Both the position numbers and the translations under genes were made by a program. This document shows, piece after piece, positions 13,201 to 24,615 of a stretch of DNA of 64,000 bases. Each line of letters opens with the position of its first letter. The first letter of the stretch is position 1. This DNA comes from Anticarsia gemmatalis (Eukaryota > Arthropoda > Insecta > Lepidoptera > Erebidae), in contig NC_134763.1 of NCBI RefSeq assembly GCF_050436995.1, positions 11,279,001 through 11,343,000 of the forward strand, written 5' to 3'. Below the pieces are notes generated by a model that made no database searches, was not told the DNA's origin, and saw only the letters and a list, made by a program, of their open reading frames with translations.

Positions 13201-13439
13201 ATCCCGCGAACAAGCACCGTGTCGCGCATTATAATAATCGATGGCGTCACTTACGTCCTTATGAATATTTTACATCCCTCATAAGGCTAGAGCTCTCGCC
13301 TCGTAATGTCCGCTTGTAAATTGTGTTAAGTCTTCCATGTAGGGTCGTGGTTAGGAAATCTAGACTAGGGTTAGGTTTTAAAATGTTGTATGGGTAATTT
13401 GATTGTAGGATTTATCATCACGGCTGCTTGCAGCAGTAC
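10221..13439. other. Unique DNA with one GC-rich patch
   Basis: No gene was recognised. A GC-rich patch at about 10.96-11.05 kb ('ccggcccagcggtcgcgctc') stands out and gives open frames on both strands (68 codons minus, 92 plus), but neither has a known motif. A T-run occurs near 12.25 kb. A 63-bp stretch near 11.6 kb and another near 13.2 kb are mildly GC-rich without motif. Confidence 0.45.
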
Positions 13440-13724
13440 ATAAATAAATAAATAAATAAATAAATAAATATTATTGGACAACTCACACACGGTCATTTGA
13501 TTCCAAACTAAGCAGAGCTTGTACTATGGTAACCAAATAACTGATAAACATACTTATATACTTCTAAATACATACTTATATAGATACATTAACATCCAGG
13601 CTCAGAACAAATACCCGTGCTCATCACACAAAGATTTGTCCTGGGTGGGATTCGAACCCACCACACGCGGCGCCACGGTTGTTGCGGCGAGGTGACCGCT
13701 TAAACCACTGCGCCAAACGTGCAG
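13440..13724 (-). repeat. SINE type A, near complete, with (AAAT)n tail
   Basis: Read on the minus strand, a tRNA-like head comes first. The box A complement 'ccactgcgcca' is at 13705-13715 and the box B complement 'gggattcgaaccca' at 13647-13660. An A/T-rich body follows, then a conserved stretch containing 'tttgattccaaactaag' and 'acaactcacacacgg', ending in an (AAAT)n tract at 13440-13470. Intact boxes and tail suggest a fairly recent insertion. Tail-proximal fragments of the same family lie at 14.06, 27.1, 47.4 and 61.8 kb. No confident target-site duplication was seen. Confidence 0.85.
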
Positions 13725-13769
13725 TTTAACATAATACACAAGTTCTATTTAATTAATGATATTTCAGCT

Positions 13770-14036
13770 ACTCAAAGAGCTATGTCCAGCAGCAAAACAT
13801 ATACATATGTATAACATTATGCCTGTTATACATGTGGCTAAATGTGCATGTGACTTTATTTTGGACCCATGTAACAGGGGGCGAGTTTATAGCCATACAC
13901 TGGGCATGTTTTCAAACTCCGGACTACTATTGAGAATATTCAAATAATTAGACAAGGGCAATAGGTCTTTGCCTAACCCAGACATCGAACTCAAGACCCC
14001 TCGATTAGCAACCGCACACCCAACCGTGCGGACAAC
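13770..14036 (-). repeat. SINE type B, copy 1
   Basis: The right end is a tRNA-like head on the minus strand ('catcgaactcaagacccctc', then 'ccaaccgtgcgg'). The body contains 'cccatgtaacagggggcgag' and 'ccatacactgggcat', a wording I recall from an abundant moth repeat. At the left, 'tgtccagcag' may be a trace of an RTE-like tail. A second copy sits at 14.58-14.81 kb in the same orientation. Confidence 0.75.
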
Positions 14037-14055
14037 TATAAAATAAAGTTGAATA

Positions 14056-14125
14056 ATGATAATTATTATCTTTGGATAACTTACACACGTTCACCTGATT
14101 CCAAACCAAGCAGAGATTGATATCT
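14056..14125 (-). repeat. SINE type A tail fragment
   Basis: The stretch 'ataacttacacacgttcacc', followed by 'tgattccaaaccaagcag', matches the 3' part of the complete SINE A at 13.44 kb (acaactcacacacgg ... tgattccaaactaagcag). The head is missing. It lies only 20 bp from SINE B copy 1, so several insertions accumulated in one spot. Confidence 0.7.
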
Positions 14126-14574
14126 AAGATTTGATCTTAAAATCTCAAACACAGCGTATAACAACATGTATTAAGCCATCCAAAATGAGCATACATTTAT
14201 ATTGAGTTAAGACAACCCCTTAGAATCAATTAATTTCGCGGAACCTCCCCACAAATCCTCATAATATGTATACAGGAACATATGATAGCATACAAACGCC
14301 GTGAGTGATGGGGCCCGTGAAGACTTAATAAGCCCGAAGTAATTTCATTGATTAACTCGTGTTTTTGTGCTAAACAGTTCAGGCGTCTCGGTGATTTTTT
14401 CTAGTTCAGTAATGGTTTAGTTCATTTGATGTATAAGTATACGTTTCTCATAGAGGTTTTTTGTAATTGATATATTACAAACTATTTAAATACATTTACG
14501 AAGTTATGAAACTGTTTAGATATTCACGAAAACAAAATACAGGAATATGCATATATAAAATATTACGTCAGTTA

Positions 14575-14808
14575 TGCCCGGAGATGTAGGCAGGTATCGG
14601 AGGCACTCTAGGTTTTTTACAATATTAATCCCATATTATAGGGGGCTAGCCTATTGCCATACGCCGAGTACCTACGTTACGAAACTCCGAGCTATTATTC
14701 AGAAACATTGTATTATTAATTAGAAAATACCGATAACTAGCCCGACTCGGAAATTGAACCTAAGACATCATGATCTGTAATCGTATACACTACCACCTAG
14801 ACCAGGCA
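14575..14808 (-). repeat. SINE type B, copy 2
   Basis: It shares with the copy at 13.77 kb the order 'ggagatgtaggcagg', 'cccatattatagggggctag', 'ctattgccatacgccgag', and a head reading 'cggaaattgaacctaagac' at the right. Divergence from copy 1 is considerable, so both are old. Confidence 0.7.
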
Positions 14809-15574
14809 AAAGAGTTTATTTTATTTATTTACCTAAGATTTAACATAACAGTGGTATTCTACAACATAAACAATATAACTAGAGTATTATGTAGTGTAAT
14901 TTGCATCGGAACATCTACAATGTAATGTCACTGTCGATCGGTTAGCATCGAGGCGATTCCCTTAGCGATGACTATAACAACGCTATGATACCTATGTTGT
15001 GTAATTTATAGAATCATTTGTTGTATTATGTAAGCATTAATAACTTTAAACTCTTGAACACAAAATATTTTACTGAAAACTGAAAGGTTACAATACCTAA
15101 GTTGTTATCTGTCCCGATGAGTTTTAGTATTATACATAAATATAAATTCGATACCTCCTAAGTATAATGAGTCAACTGATATTATAGTAATTTTTCAGCA
15201 GAGCGATTTAAAGGCAAATTGTTCCTCTTTCTTTGGTATAAAATGGTTTAATTTTTGTTATTATTACTCGGCAAATTATTTATAAATATAATATTTGCCG
15301 AGAGAATTTATAAATTATTTATATATAATAAAAACATTTAATACTTACATTAAGAAAACGGTTTCTGTAATGATCTTAATGTTAGTGTTAAGTGCGAGTT
15401 GCGTTTCTCAGTTGACAACTTGTTTACGTCAATTAGATTGTCATTCTGCAGTACATTGCAGCTTTGACGTAACGTATTAATTACCATCATTTTAGGAAGC
15501 AAACAATGTACTGCGTCACGGCTATCAAATATCTATCAACTTTGATACGAACGCACGTTGTTCTATTCCTACTG
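14809..15574. other. AT-rich unique DNA, no gene seen
   Basis: A T-rich run follows the SINE at 14815-14832. No other motif or coding signal was noticed. Confidence 0.45.
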
Positions 15575-15735
15575 GTAACGAAGGTGAAAGATTTTTGAGA
15601 ATGACAGACGGGATCCACAATTTAACGTGCCTTTGGAAGCACTCGGCATGTTTAATATGGTCACCCACCCGTATACCCTGGCAAGCGAAGCTTAACCTCA
15701 GAGACCTGCACTGTTGTTCCTTACCCACGAACTAT
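15575..15735. repeat. Moth interspersed repeat 'N', right part
   Basis: Phrases in order are 'gaatgacagacgggatccac', 'aatttaacgtgcct', 'tggtcacccacccg' and 'gcgaagcttaacctcagaga'. I recall these as the continuation of the repeat whose left part is at 2.35-2.6 kb, so the two fragments together describe one family. A stop-bounded 67-codon frame on the minus strand is simply a by-product of the repeat. Confidence 0.65.
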
Positions 15736-16056
15736 ACGATACTGGTTTAAAATCCCATGTTTGTAATAAATCAGAAGCTACTACACTACCAACAATTTCT
15801 AAGCGAGAACAATTGTATGAGCAACATAAATGATACATGAGTCGCTACAGAAACCACAGTATGTTATTATAGAATAATTTACCACGCAGAACATAAGAAA
15901 ATATATGTTGTACGAAGCGTTTGCGAGCATCTTCGCCGCATAACTTAGATATACACAGAAAATACTATTTTACATACATAGTAGTACACGGTACACACAT
16001 TACTTTACCACCTTAGAGGCACATTTTATCAAAGAAAAGTCTAAGAAAAATCCTGT

Positions 16057-16118
16057 TACATTATAAATGCAAAAGTATGGATGTTTGTAACTCTTTTGAT
16101 AAAACTGATACATACTCC
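16057..16118 (+). repeat. Helitron/HINE-like 5' fragment
   Basis: The wording 'acattataaatgcaaaagta', then 'tggatgtttgtaactctttt', resembles the 5' end common in moth Helitron-related elements ('attataaatgcgaaagt'). It is cut off by the adjacent terminal-inverted-repeat element, which probably inserted into it. Confidence 0.45.
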
Positions 16119-16119
16119 A

Positions 16120-16313
16120 AGCTCGATTCTATTCCACTATCGACTACCTACTACTACTACTACCTATCGACTACTGGCTAATTATCAAAAAATAATTGTA
16201 TCACATTCGGTTCAACGCCGCTAGAGGGCGTCCTGTGAACTATTTTTGCAGTACATTTTAAATGTCAAACTCTCGATCCTCAAAAGTCCCGACTACCTGT
16301 ACAGAATCGTGCT
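16120..16313 (-). mobile_element. Short TIR element T, copy A
   Basis: The ends form a terminal inverted repeat: left 'agctcgattctattccac', right complement 'agcacgattctgtac'. Inside are 'ctagagggcgtcctgtgaac' and 'acattttaaatgtcaaactc'. The left part contains an expanded run of cta/act triplets not seen in the other copies. Copies B (32.07 kb) and C (48.79 kb) are inverted relative to this one; copy D (57.19 kb) is parallel. No coding capacity, so it would be non-autonomous. Confidence 0.75.
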
Positions 16314-19173
16314 ACTAATGGGCTACATGCGAAATTAGGTAAGGTTGGACCTTCAGTCTCCTACGATAGCCAAGAACGCTTTCAAGAACTGTTCTTGAAG
16401 AGATTAACTATTTATAACACACATAACTTTGGAAAACCTTTTGGATGTTTTATTTAGGTTTGAAGCCACTTGCGTGGGAAGGGAATGCTGATATTATGAC
16501 AAGTATTTGACATTTACACAAAAATATCAAGAATGTTTTAATCTGTAGGCGCAAATAATAATGCTAAACGATTAAAATATTCTTTAGCGCAAAAAACCAG
16601 TCATATTTTTTTCCTGACAGTTATTTTCCTATTGGTAATAATAAAAGAATAACGCAGAGTAATTATTAAAAACTCGTATAAAACTAGAAAGCATATTTAC
16701 TTTGGTTTTATTTCAAATTTCCGCCACTTAATCTAAACGGCCGTGGTCTTAACCTGACAATCCCAATCTTAAATTTTATCAAAATCGTTTCAACCATTCA
16801 GACGTAGAGCAGACAGAATTACTGTCACATTTCACACACATTTTCGAAAGCAAACGTAAAAAATATATTTGTAATACTTCAAAGAGTATTTTTGTGTCAA
16901 TAATATTATTGGTGTTCAAATATAAATGCGTTATATCAAAGGGTGTAAGACGAAAGGAGCGTACTGATTTTGGATGGGGGGCTTTTCTACTGTCTTTTGT
17001 CAATATAGACTAGAGTCTGGGTAAATGGTCGTTTCATTGTTCATTGTGGGGTGCATTACATATGGAAAATTTACGACGCACTTTAGCATGAAAGTCAATA
17101 CAAAAAACATTTTCATACTTTTATAAATTGCTATTATTGTCTTGGATAGTGAGTTTGCAAATACCTAAACCTTGATACCCAGTCAAAAGTTACTTAACAA
17201 TTCAATAATATAAAGTCATTAGTTATATATTATGTTTGTCTGATACCCTTGCGGAACTGAAGAGCTTAACTCTTCACACAAATTTGCCAGTACGATAAAA
17301 CGTCATACGCTAAGTAGGATATAAGCTTTTAGAGAAAAAAGCCACATGGTTTGAACTGCGGGCCAAAACTAGTAGGTAATTTTTTTTTGGTTCTATTGTT
17401 CACAAAGTTTATGAATCTAATCGTATTCCACTTAAAATATAGATCCCGAAATCAACCGCGCTCTGATTTAGCGCACTATAAATAATGTTTTTGTTAGGAA
17501 CTAATTCGATTCTCGGCCAAATTGACGAGCAGTGTGATTGAGACTGCTCTACTTTGTTACTGAATCAATATAACACGGAGTATTTTTGTATGGTGCAAAT
17601 CGATGCATTGAATATTGATAAATGCTGTACAATTTATATTTAGTTAATATTTATAGAAAATTGGTTCAATTTCTTTATTGTGAGGAGTAATTTCTGAAAT
17701 CGACAGTCGTAAATTAAAGTGATTTTAGTAATTCTAGCATTGCTTTTGTAAATAAGTTGTTTTTCGATTAAGCATTAAATATTTTTTTAGAAATAATACC
17801 GTGCAAACAAACATTACTCCGTCAGAGTGTGGAGATGCAAACATTGAAAAAACATAAAATAATTTATTCATACAAAGTTCCATCTTATCCAAAGTTTCAA
17901 GACAAAAGTTAATAATTAAATAAATTACATTCATACATAATTTCTGAAGAGTAAAACTTTTATAACTTTAAATAATTCATGTAGCGAATGATTTTATGTT
18001 ATGTTTTCATTTGCGAAGTGCCAGATTCGAGTCTCGGCGTGTGTAAAGTTTTCTAAAATAATATGTGAGTTTTGAACTTTAGCAATTATATTTCGTGGGA
18101 GTGACTTTTATTGAAATTTAATTATGTTACATTAATATTATTATGGTAATGTACCCATGATGTGCTGAACTTTTAACGAAGTTTTGTACTAATTAACAAG
18201 AAAGTAATTTTATAATTACTTGAATATTTTACAAGTTAGCGGTTAAAATAATATTTTTCTGTACGATTTAAGTTCATAGTTTCTAGCCATATTTAATTAT
18301 ATGCCGAATGTCTTGTACCGAACCGTTATTACTGGAATGTTGAAGAAATCTATAATTAATCAGCTAGCGAACAGAATGCCTCATAAATTAATCACATTTT
18401 ATAAATCCGATTTACTAGAGCCAAGTTCTTGATGTTATATAAAGATAGCAAGGTATTTTTTTAATTTTATTTAATGCACTATTGCTAAACAGTTGAATCA
18501 TAATACTGATGTAGTTCCCAATAATATTTTTATTTGTAGCCTCGCGTTTTTAATTCCTGAAGGTGTAAGCAGATTTGTACAAAACGCCCATGTGATATGG
18601 GGTGAACGTACGGGGAAATATCAATTCACTCATAATTTCTAAAAATACAAGACAAATTTTGATAATATTAGGTTTTCTTCCCAAACTCTTAACTGTACGT
18701 AAAATTCCTTTTGTTTTTATTTAGCATAATCTTAGCAAGTCTTTATCGTTGGCTCATCATGGCGTCATAAAACAGCGCATTATTTTGAAACACTTCGATT
18801 ATCGCTCGCATTCTGTTTGGGAAACAACAGCTGATGTGACTGAGATTGAAGAGCTCTTTATGATCTTACAAAATATTATGTTTTGTTACAATGGAGTTTG
18901 ATATTATGGTGGTCATTGAACAGATGCAGTTAATAAATAAATAAAAAATGTTTAGTTCAGTAAATCAATACAAGTTTTGTTGCCAAGGCTTTTCCAGAAA
19001 GTAATCAGAAGATATTTTTTTTTGGAAATTCCAGGTCCTTTCTAAAGTAATAACAACAATGGTGATTAACATGAATAAAAATAATTTGATTGTAAGTCAA
19101 TCATTCAAACAAAAACTCATACGTTGTGTTTGTAGGCCCTAAAAAATGTTTGGGTGCCTGGTGGTGTCTAAAG
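16314..19173. other. AT-rich unique DNA, no gene seen
   Basis: No repeat or gene was recognised. Near 18.02-18.05 kb 'cagattcgagtctcgg' resembles a tRNA box B but lacks a matching box A, so no tRNA or SINE is called. Confidence 0.45.
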
Positions 19174-19412
19174 CAGTGATAATCCAGTGGCACTTTCCGA
19201 AAGTGGTCTACGGCTCGAACCCGAAGCACACACCTTTGACTTTTCGAAGTTATGTGTCTGTTAGAAACAATTATCACCTGTTCTAGGAAGGGAACGTGAT
19301 GGAACTTTGCATTCCTGAAATTTGTTTAATACATTTCTTGGGTAGGCAAGCTCCCTAACCCGCCCTCGGAAGAAAATCCTTGTCCAGCAGAGGGACAGAG
19401 AGATAAAAAAAA
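19174..19412 (+). repeat. SINE type C, near full length
   Basis: A tRNA-like head (box A-like 'tgataatccagtggca', box B-like 'cggctcgaaccc') is followed by a body with 'ttgacttttcgaagttatgt', 'acaattatcacctg' and 'tgcattcctga'. It ends in the RTE-type 3' motif 'ccttgtccagcagagggac' and an A-run. This order matches a well-known moth SINE family that shares its 3' end with RTE LINEs. Confidence 0.8.
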
Positions 19413-19984
19413 ATTGTATCATGCATGTCCACCCATAAAAATATATATATTATTTGCTAAAAATACAAGATTTATTATCTCTGTGATCATCACTATCAGC
19501 CAGACTTATTCTAAGTGAGAGATAAGAATACAAGCAATATCTATTACTCCTATCTGTGTATGCTTATCTTTATCCAAAGTTTAGTTATTAGGACCCGCCG
19601 TTTGCAGCCACTTATCTTTAAATTAAGCCTCACTTTGATTGCTCAGATGTTTAGAATAAAAAATATTTTGCTATGAAAAAATAGTTTATTTTAAAAATAT
19701 GATTGACGGCTTTTCTTCTCTTTAATACGAAATGTGATAAGCACAACATATTACTTTGTTATTATTATATTAATATTAAGCCTACAATAAAATACACATA
19801 AACACGTTTTCATAAGAATTTCTAATCTTTGAACAAAATACTAAAAACTAAGTGATTACTAGCATCAAAGAAATTCTAAATATTTTGTACATTTAATATT
19901 TTCTATTATAGTGGGTATTTAAAAGTTTACGAGTAAGGGCCTTAATACATGCGATACTTATCGCTAAGGCAGTCAGTAGTTTAA
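19413..19984. other. AT-rich unique DNA, no gene seen
   Basis: Only a short AT microsatellite-like run at 19440-19452 and general A/T richness were noticed. Confidence 0.4.
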
Positions 19985-20040
19985 CGTTAGCTATAGTCCG
20001 ACAACTTAGTAGAAAGTCTTGGCATGCACAATTTATGTAG
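19985..20040 (+). repeat. Repeat S motif copy
   Basis: The phrase 'tatagtccgacaacttagta' plus 'gaaagtcttggcatgcac' recurs at 37.23, 63.02 and, inverted, 63.27 kb. It appears to be the conserved edge of a short interspersed repeat; the interior cannot be delimited here. Confidence 0.5.
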
Positions 20041-21414
20041 ATTATAATTGATAGTTCTGTGTATTTCTAAATTAAAGTAGCTTTATAAAACTGGGCTAAT
20101 ATATGTTTAGAATACCACTGCACGCAAATATCTTTAATTATTACCTGGTTGTGAATATTTAAGAAGTCCGTCAGTAAGAAGTACCTTTTTATTCTCTGGA
20201 AAAGCTTTGCTTATGTTAAAAATATGAGTGGAGACATAGACTTTAACTCTTTTAAAAAACATCACCAAAATTATTCTTTCTTAAGCAACCTCTACTTTCA
20301 TTCTTAGCATTTAAAGTTGTCTAAACTTAAAATAACGATTAGTATCGTATGTGCAATAGCCTTAATACACGTCAGTATCAGACATCATTTGATTGGTGGA
20401 TTTAATATACTAATGTTAAGAACGAATTTTATCAAAAATCTAATAAAATGTAAGCCGTATATTTTATGATTGAGTGTCTCATTGATTTTAATATTTCAAA
20501 GCGTTGTGTTTTATCTAAGAATGTTGTTATAAAGTGTGAAGTGTGTTCAAGTGGGTTTATTGTTTCTGTTTTTTCGATTTTAGTACTGTAATATTTAGAT
20601 GATAAGACTTGAGAACATTTTTTATGTGCCGTGTATGTAGGTATACACACGTACCTATGTAATTTTTACACGGTGAAAAGGTGGTCCTGAAATCGTATTG
20701 TTTATGAAGCAAAAATTGTACCAAACAATTAATATCCTGAACTTTGTGTGACAATAAGTCGAAACAGATGAATTATTATTTGTCACAGGGAATGACTTTA
20801 TTTAAATACAATTCATAACAGTCCAGTTTTACAATATTTTAGTTAAATCTGTGATTCCCCTACTAGATTCAGTGTGTATTGGGGTATATAGCTAAGAACT
20901 ATGCAAGATGCAAACATTAAAAAGTTTGAAATAAAGCAGTCAGTAATAGTAATGTAGACAACCCACTAGATGGCCCAAAAAGTCTTGTGATACGAAGATC
21001 ATTCAAATCTCCTAACACACAGACAACCTGAAAATTAATATAGACCATTCCCATAAATTTTAAAACCAGCCAATCGTTAAACATTCCTGTCAACAGACAC
21101 CAACACATAACCAACAAGATCATCTCTATTACAAACTAGCACTGTCATTATTTGATAATAGCTATAAGATAATAGCCAATAACGCTGGCCCGATGATTTG
21201 ATGGCAGCCGGCCAGCAACTTGTCCCCAATAATACTTACGTATCAGGTGATTATCGTTACTGTTCACGCAACAGAATAGCTGGGGAATATAATGAGGAAT
21301 GTCTGTTTTAACCGAAGGTATAGACAGAGGTATATGAAATTTAAATGCTTCGTTTAACAAAAGGTGTAGGCAGGGCTGTATACAATGATTCGTGTTTTAT
21401 ATTCTTAGTCTATG
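20041..21414. other. AT-rich unique DNA, no gene seen
   Basis: No gene or confident repeat was seen. The minus-strand frames at 20.43-20.75 and 20.92-21.36 kb (65-72 codons) overlap or abut without motif and are read as chance. Confidence 0.4.
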
Positions 21415-21627
21415 TTATAAACGTTATGTGAAACCGTTATTCAAATTGCTTAAGCTTTTTTTTTGACACTAACCTGCATAATAAGATAAAATAATCTACA
21501 ATGAACGTTACTACTATGAACGTTATAAACGTTATGTGAAACCCGCGAATAGTCCAATTGCTTGAGCGTTTTTTGGAGAATAACACGAGTGAACCTAGAT
21601 AGAATGATCTACTGTGAAATGAGGATT
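21415..21627. repeat. Degenerate tandem duplication, period 108 bp
   Basis: Two units start with the same 20 bases 'ttataaacgttatgtgaaac' at 21415 and 21523, an offset of 108 bp. They remain alignable through 'aattgcttaagc/aattgcttgagc' and 'ataatctacaatga/atgatctactgtga'. The opening block is perfect while the rest has diverged strongly. It may be two tandem copies of a short interspersed element rather than a local duplication. Confidence 0.75.
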
Positions 21628-21718
21628 GAGCATTCAGGTAGAACCTTCTAAATTTGCAATGAGAACTAGCTTGTGTTTGATTATATTTTGTGTTACTCTA
21701 AAAGCTCGAGCTATGGTT

Positions 21719-21834
21719 AATCCTAAGATTTTTCGGTGAAACCTAAGATTTACCAACTCTCAATGGTAAAAATCCGAACGTTACTTCATTTCGAACTTTT
21801 ATCACCATTTAATTGGTAAATCTTAGGATTTACA
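21719..21834. repeat. Foldback element with aatctta motifs
   Basis: A 15-bp perfect inverted repeat (cctaagatttaccaa / ttggtaaatcttagg) lies at 21742-21756 and 21813-21827. A further overlapping arm 'aatcctaagattt' at 21719-21731 can also pair with the right side. The total span is about 115 bp and the composition AT-rich. It is structured like a small MITE; no transposase or target-site duplication was identified. Confidence 0.6.
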
Positions 21835-24414
21835 TAATGACATAGTAAATATTGAAAAAGACATTTTTGTACTATTAGAATTTAGTATATTATTATCTAG
21901 GTTTTACCATTGATAGCTGGTACATAGTAATACTAACTTATGGAAGATTAAGGTTAATAAAACATTAAGGAAACAATCATAAAAAATACCGACTATTTAA
22001 GAACCTCCTTCTTCAAAGTCGGTTAACAACAAAAGATAAGCAACCACGACATAACCAAACACATCAAACTTTTTAATAAACGTGACAAAACACCTTCTCT
22101 TATCGGCCGTGACAAATTATGTGATACTTATTTACAATGTCGCCTCAAAGTTTCGCGGGACAAGCGGCCATTGGCTGGCGTTATGGTATTCTAGTCACGA
22201 AATCGTTCCGTCCCGTAATAAACGCGCGAGTGCTGAGATACCGTCATTTTTATCGGAATACGATTTTAAATTAATATCGTTGAACTAATATTATCTTTGG
22301 TTTACTTTGTTAAGGTTTAAGTGTTTATTTTTGTAATAAACGTATTTTCTGTCAAGATTTTGTTGGAGATTTGACTTTATTATTTTCTTACGTTTTAATG
22401 TTTCAAGAAAAATGGAAAAAGAAATGGCGCTTAATATTAAGAATCTGTTATTTTTGTTCATGCACAGATTTGTTCATAAGATATCATTAAACATTTAAAA
22501 TACATAAGTAGAAAGATTTATAGGCAGTGCACATCACTTTACACAAAGTAGTATGTTTATACGTTTCATGAAAAAACAAGCTGATTACTTTATGCGACTG
22601 TATGAGTAAACATATTCACTTGTTATTGACTATAATTTTCACCAAATAACAACCCCACTTTAATAATAAATATTATATCAAACAAAAAACTAAACTCTGG
22701 CCCCTGTCTCCTCTTACGGGATCTTATATGTACCTATATCTAAGAAATACATATTTTACTACTCTCATTAATAATCCGAATATTTCAATTTCAAAAAATT
22801 TTGAGCGTACCAATTTCACAATAACATAATCTTGAACCGCTAAACCGCGCGTCAACACACCACTACAGTGCGTCAACACCTTTCAACATAAAAGCGCCGT
22901 GGTTAGTTCAAGTTAATTGCAAGCACTTACCGGTGTCAACTTAATAACTTAGGACTGTGTATAGTTCCCACGTCCGTCATACCACTCGGATAAGTTAGTT
23001 TAACTTAACTCTATAACTTAGATGGGTTTGCGAGTTCAACTGTTTCACTGTTTCTGATTGCATTTGGCACAAATTTGGGTTTAATTCTTGAAGTTTATTT
23101 GGAAAATTTAATATAAAAATGGTATAACTAGAAACGATAATAATTTTGAGTACCGGTGTCCAGTGTTTGTATCTAACTCTCGATATTGTTTTACTACCAT
23201 TTTTTCTCTTTTCGAGGCGTTCTGATCTCAAAATCTATGTATGATAATGTAAAACGCGAAAATAACTATTATTCAACTACGCTTAAACATACTGTTATGT
23301 TCCGCAATTTGCCCGAATAAGTTTTTAAAATGTGTTCTACCAAACCATGTTTTATTGAGTTATATTTTCCTATCAGTAACATTTAGCATCTAAATACTAG
23401 TCTTATTCGATTTTACGAAAAAGGTGGCCATCTTTTTGCACATGAATAGGAATAACAAGTCTGTTTTAAACATATGCACAAACTTCCAAAATAAATTCCC
23501 TTAGCAAATACACTATTAAACAGTATTGTATATATTCGAAGTTGTACAATCGGACGGGTAAAATTGCGGTTGGTTCTGTATTGCTATTTGCCAAAGATAA
23601 GGCCTTAAACGACGGTCGGGTGTTATCTGGAGCCGCGCGTCGCTGCGGGCCGCGACAACTGCAGTGACAAAGTACCTTTAAAATAAATTACTGGAAGGAA
23701 TACATTGAAAGTTTACTAGAAAAAATAGTAAGTTTGTATGTTGTTAAAAAGGTGATAGCGCTAGATATCACTATGCCGGATTTGGTTTCTCACACAAATG
23801 TTTTTGCGACCTTAGACCTGTTCTCGGTATATGAGACCCGCACCATTGTTTGATGTTTGTGCATTTTAGTGGGGTGGATTTATTAGATAGTCTTTAACGA
23901 TAACTGACACCAACATTCAGGGAAATTATCTTCAAAATAAAGACCAAATCAGTTCTTAATACAAATAAAACTTGCCATCATAATTTTTCCACAATATTTT
24001 GTCAAAATCTCGAAGAACAAATTTTAAGGACACGATATTCAATTAATAGTTGCGTAAGAAAAATAATCGACCTTTATTGTTCTCAAGCAACAAATATTTC
24101 TATCCATATATTCTAGCTTAACCAAGCACAAGTAACAAACTTTACAGAATAAAACCATCAAAGTGAAATAACATTGTTAAGTAGTTCCCCCCGCTCTCCG
24201 CTAGAGTCCGCTACCGTCGGACAATTACAAAGGAAAATATTTACGATAGTAGTGTGTGAGGTGTTAACTGAAGCTCTTTGTTCACGAATTAAATAATGAT
24301 TTTTAACTTCTTACTAGTTTTTAATTTGCTAGTAAGTTTTCTAACAATGTAACTTTAGACGTGTATTGTATTAATAGATGTTTCTGTTAATCCTTACTAT
24401 AGCATAATTTCTTT
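21835..24414. other. Unique DNA with two GC-richer islets
   Basis: One islet at about 22.08-22.24 kb ('tcgcgggacaagcggccatt') and one at about 23.59-23.67 kb ('gccgcgcgtcgctgcgggcc') stand out from AT-rich surroundings. The second is flanked by GATA-type motifs, 'agataag' at its left and 'gttatct' just before the GC core. They could be regulatory or noncoding exonic sequence. The 68-codon frame in the first islet has no recognisable domain. Confidence 0.4.
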
Positions 24415-24615
24415 TTCTGTCTTTGTGTCTGTTAAACCACTGAATCGATTTTAATGAGATTTGGTACAGAGATAGAATTAACCTTAAGAAAGAACATGGG
24501 ACATGTTGTATCACGAAAAAAGGATAAGAAAGGATTAAAAAGGGAGATAAGTATTTGTATAAAAATTTGCACTCAGTCACTAAACCACGCGGAAGAAGTC
24601 ACGGGAAGAAGCTAT
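24415..24615 (+). repeat. Helitron/HINE-like fragment
   Basis: Phrases 'gttaaaccactgaatcgatt', 'gagatttggtacagagatag', 'gacatgttgtatcacgaa' and 'ccacgcggaagaagtcacgg' follow the order of a very common moth Helitron-related element (typical ending 'cacgcggacgaagtcgcgggc'). The 5' end is missing and the copy is diverged. The overlapping plus-strand open frames (63 and 116 codons) and a minus-strand frame are by-products. Confidence 0.65.

Noticed and set aside
13440..13470. CRISPR-like or satellite array
   Set aside because: The (AAAT)n run is the tail of SINE A; no spaced direct repeats suggest a CRISPR array anywhere in the window.
16378..16400. Heat-shock-element-like inverted motif (ttcaagaactgttcttgaa)
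   Set aside because: The inverted nGAAn units are offset by one base from the strict 5-bp spacing required of heat-shock factor sites, and no gene lies nearby.
18015..18050. tRNA-like box B (gattcgagtctcgg)
   Set aside because: There is no box A at the proper distance and no SINE body, so it is likely chance or a very old relic.
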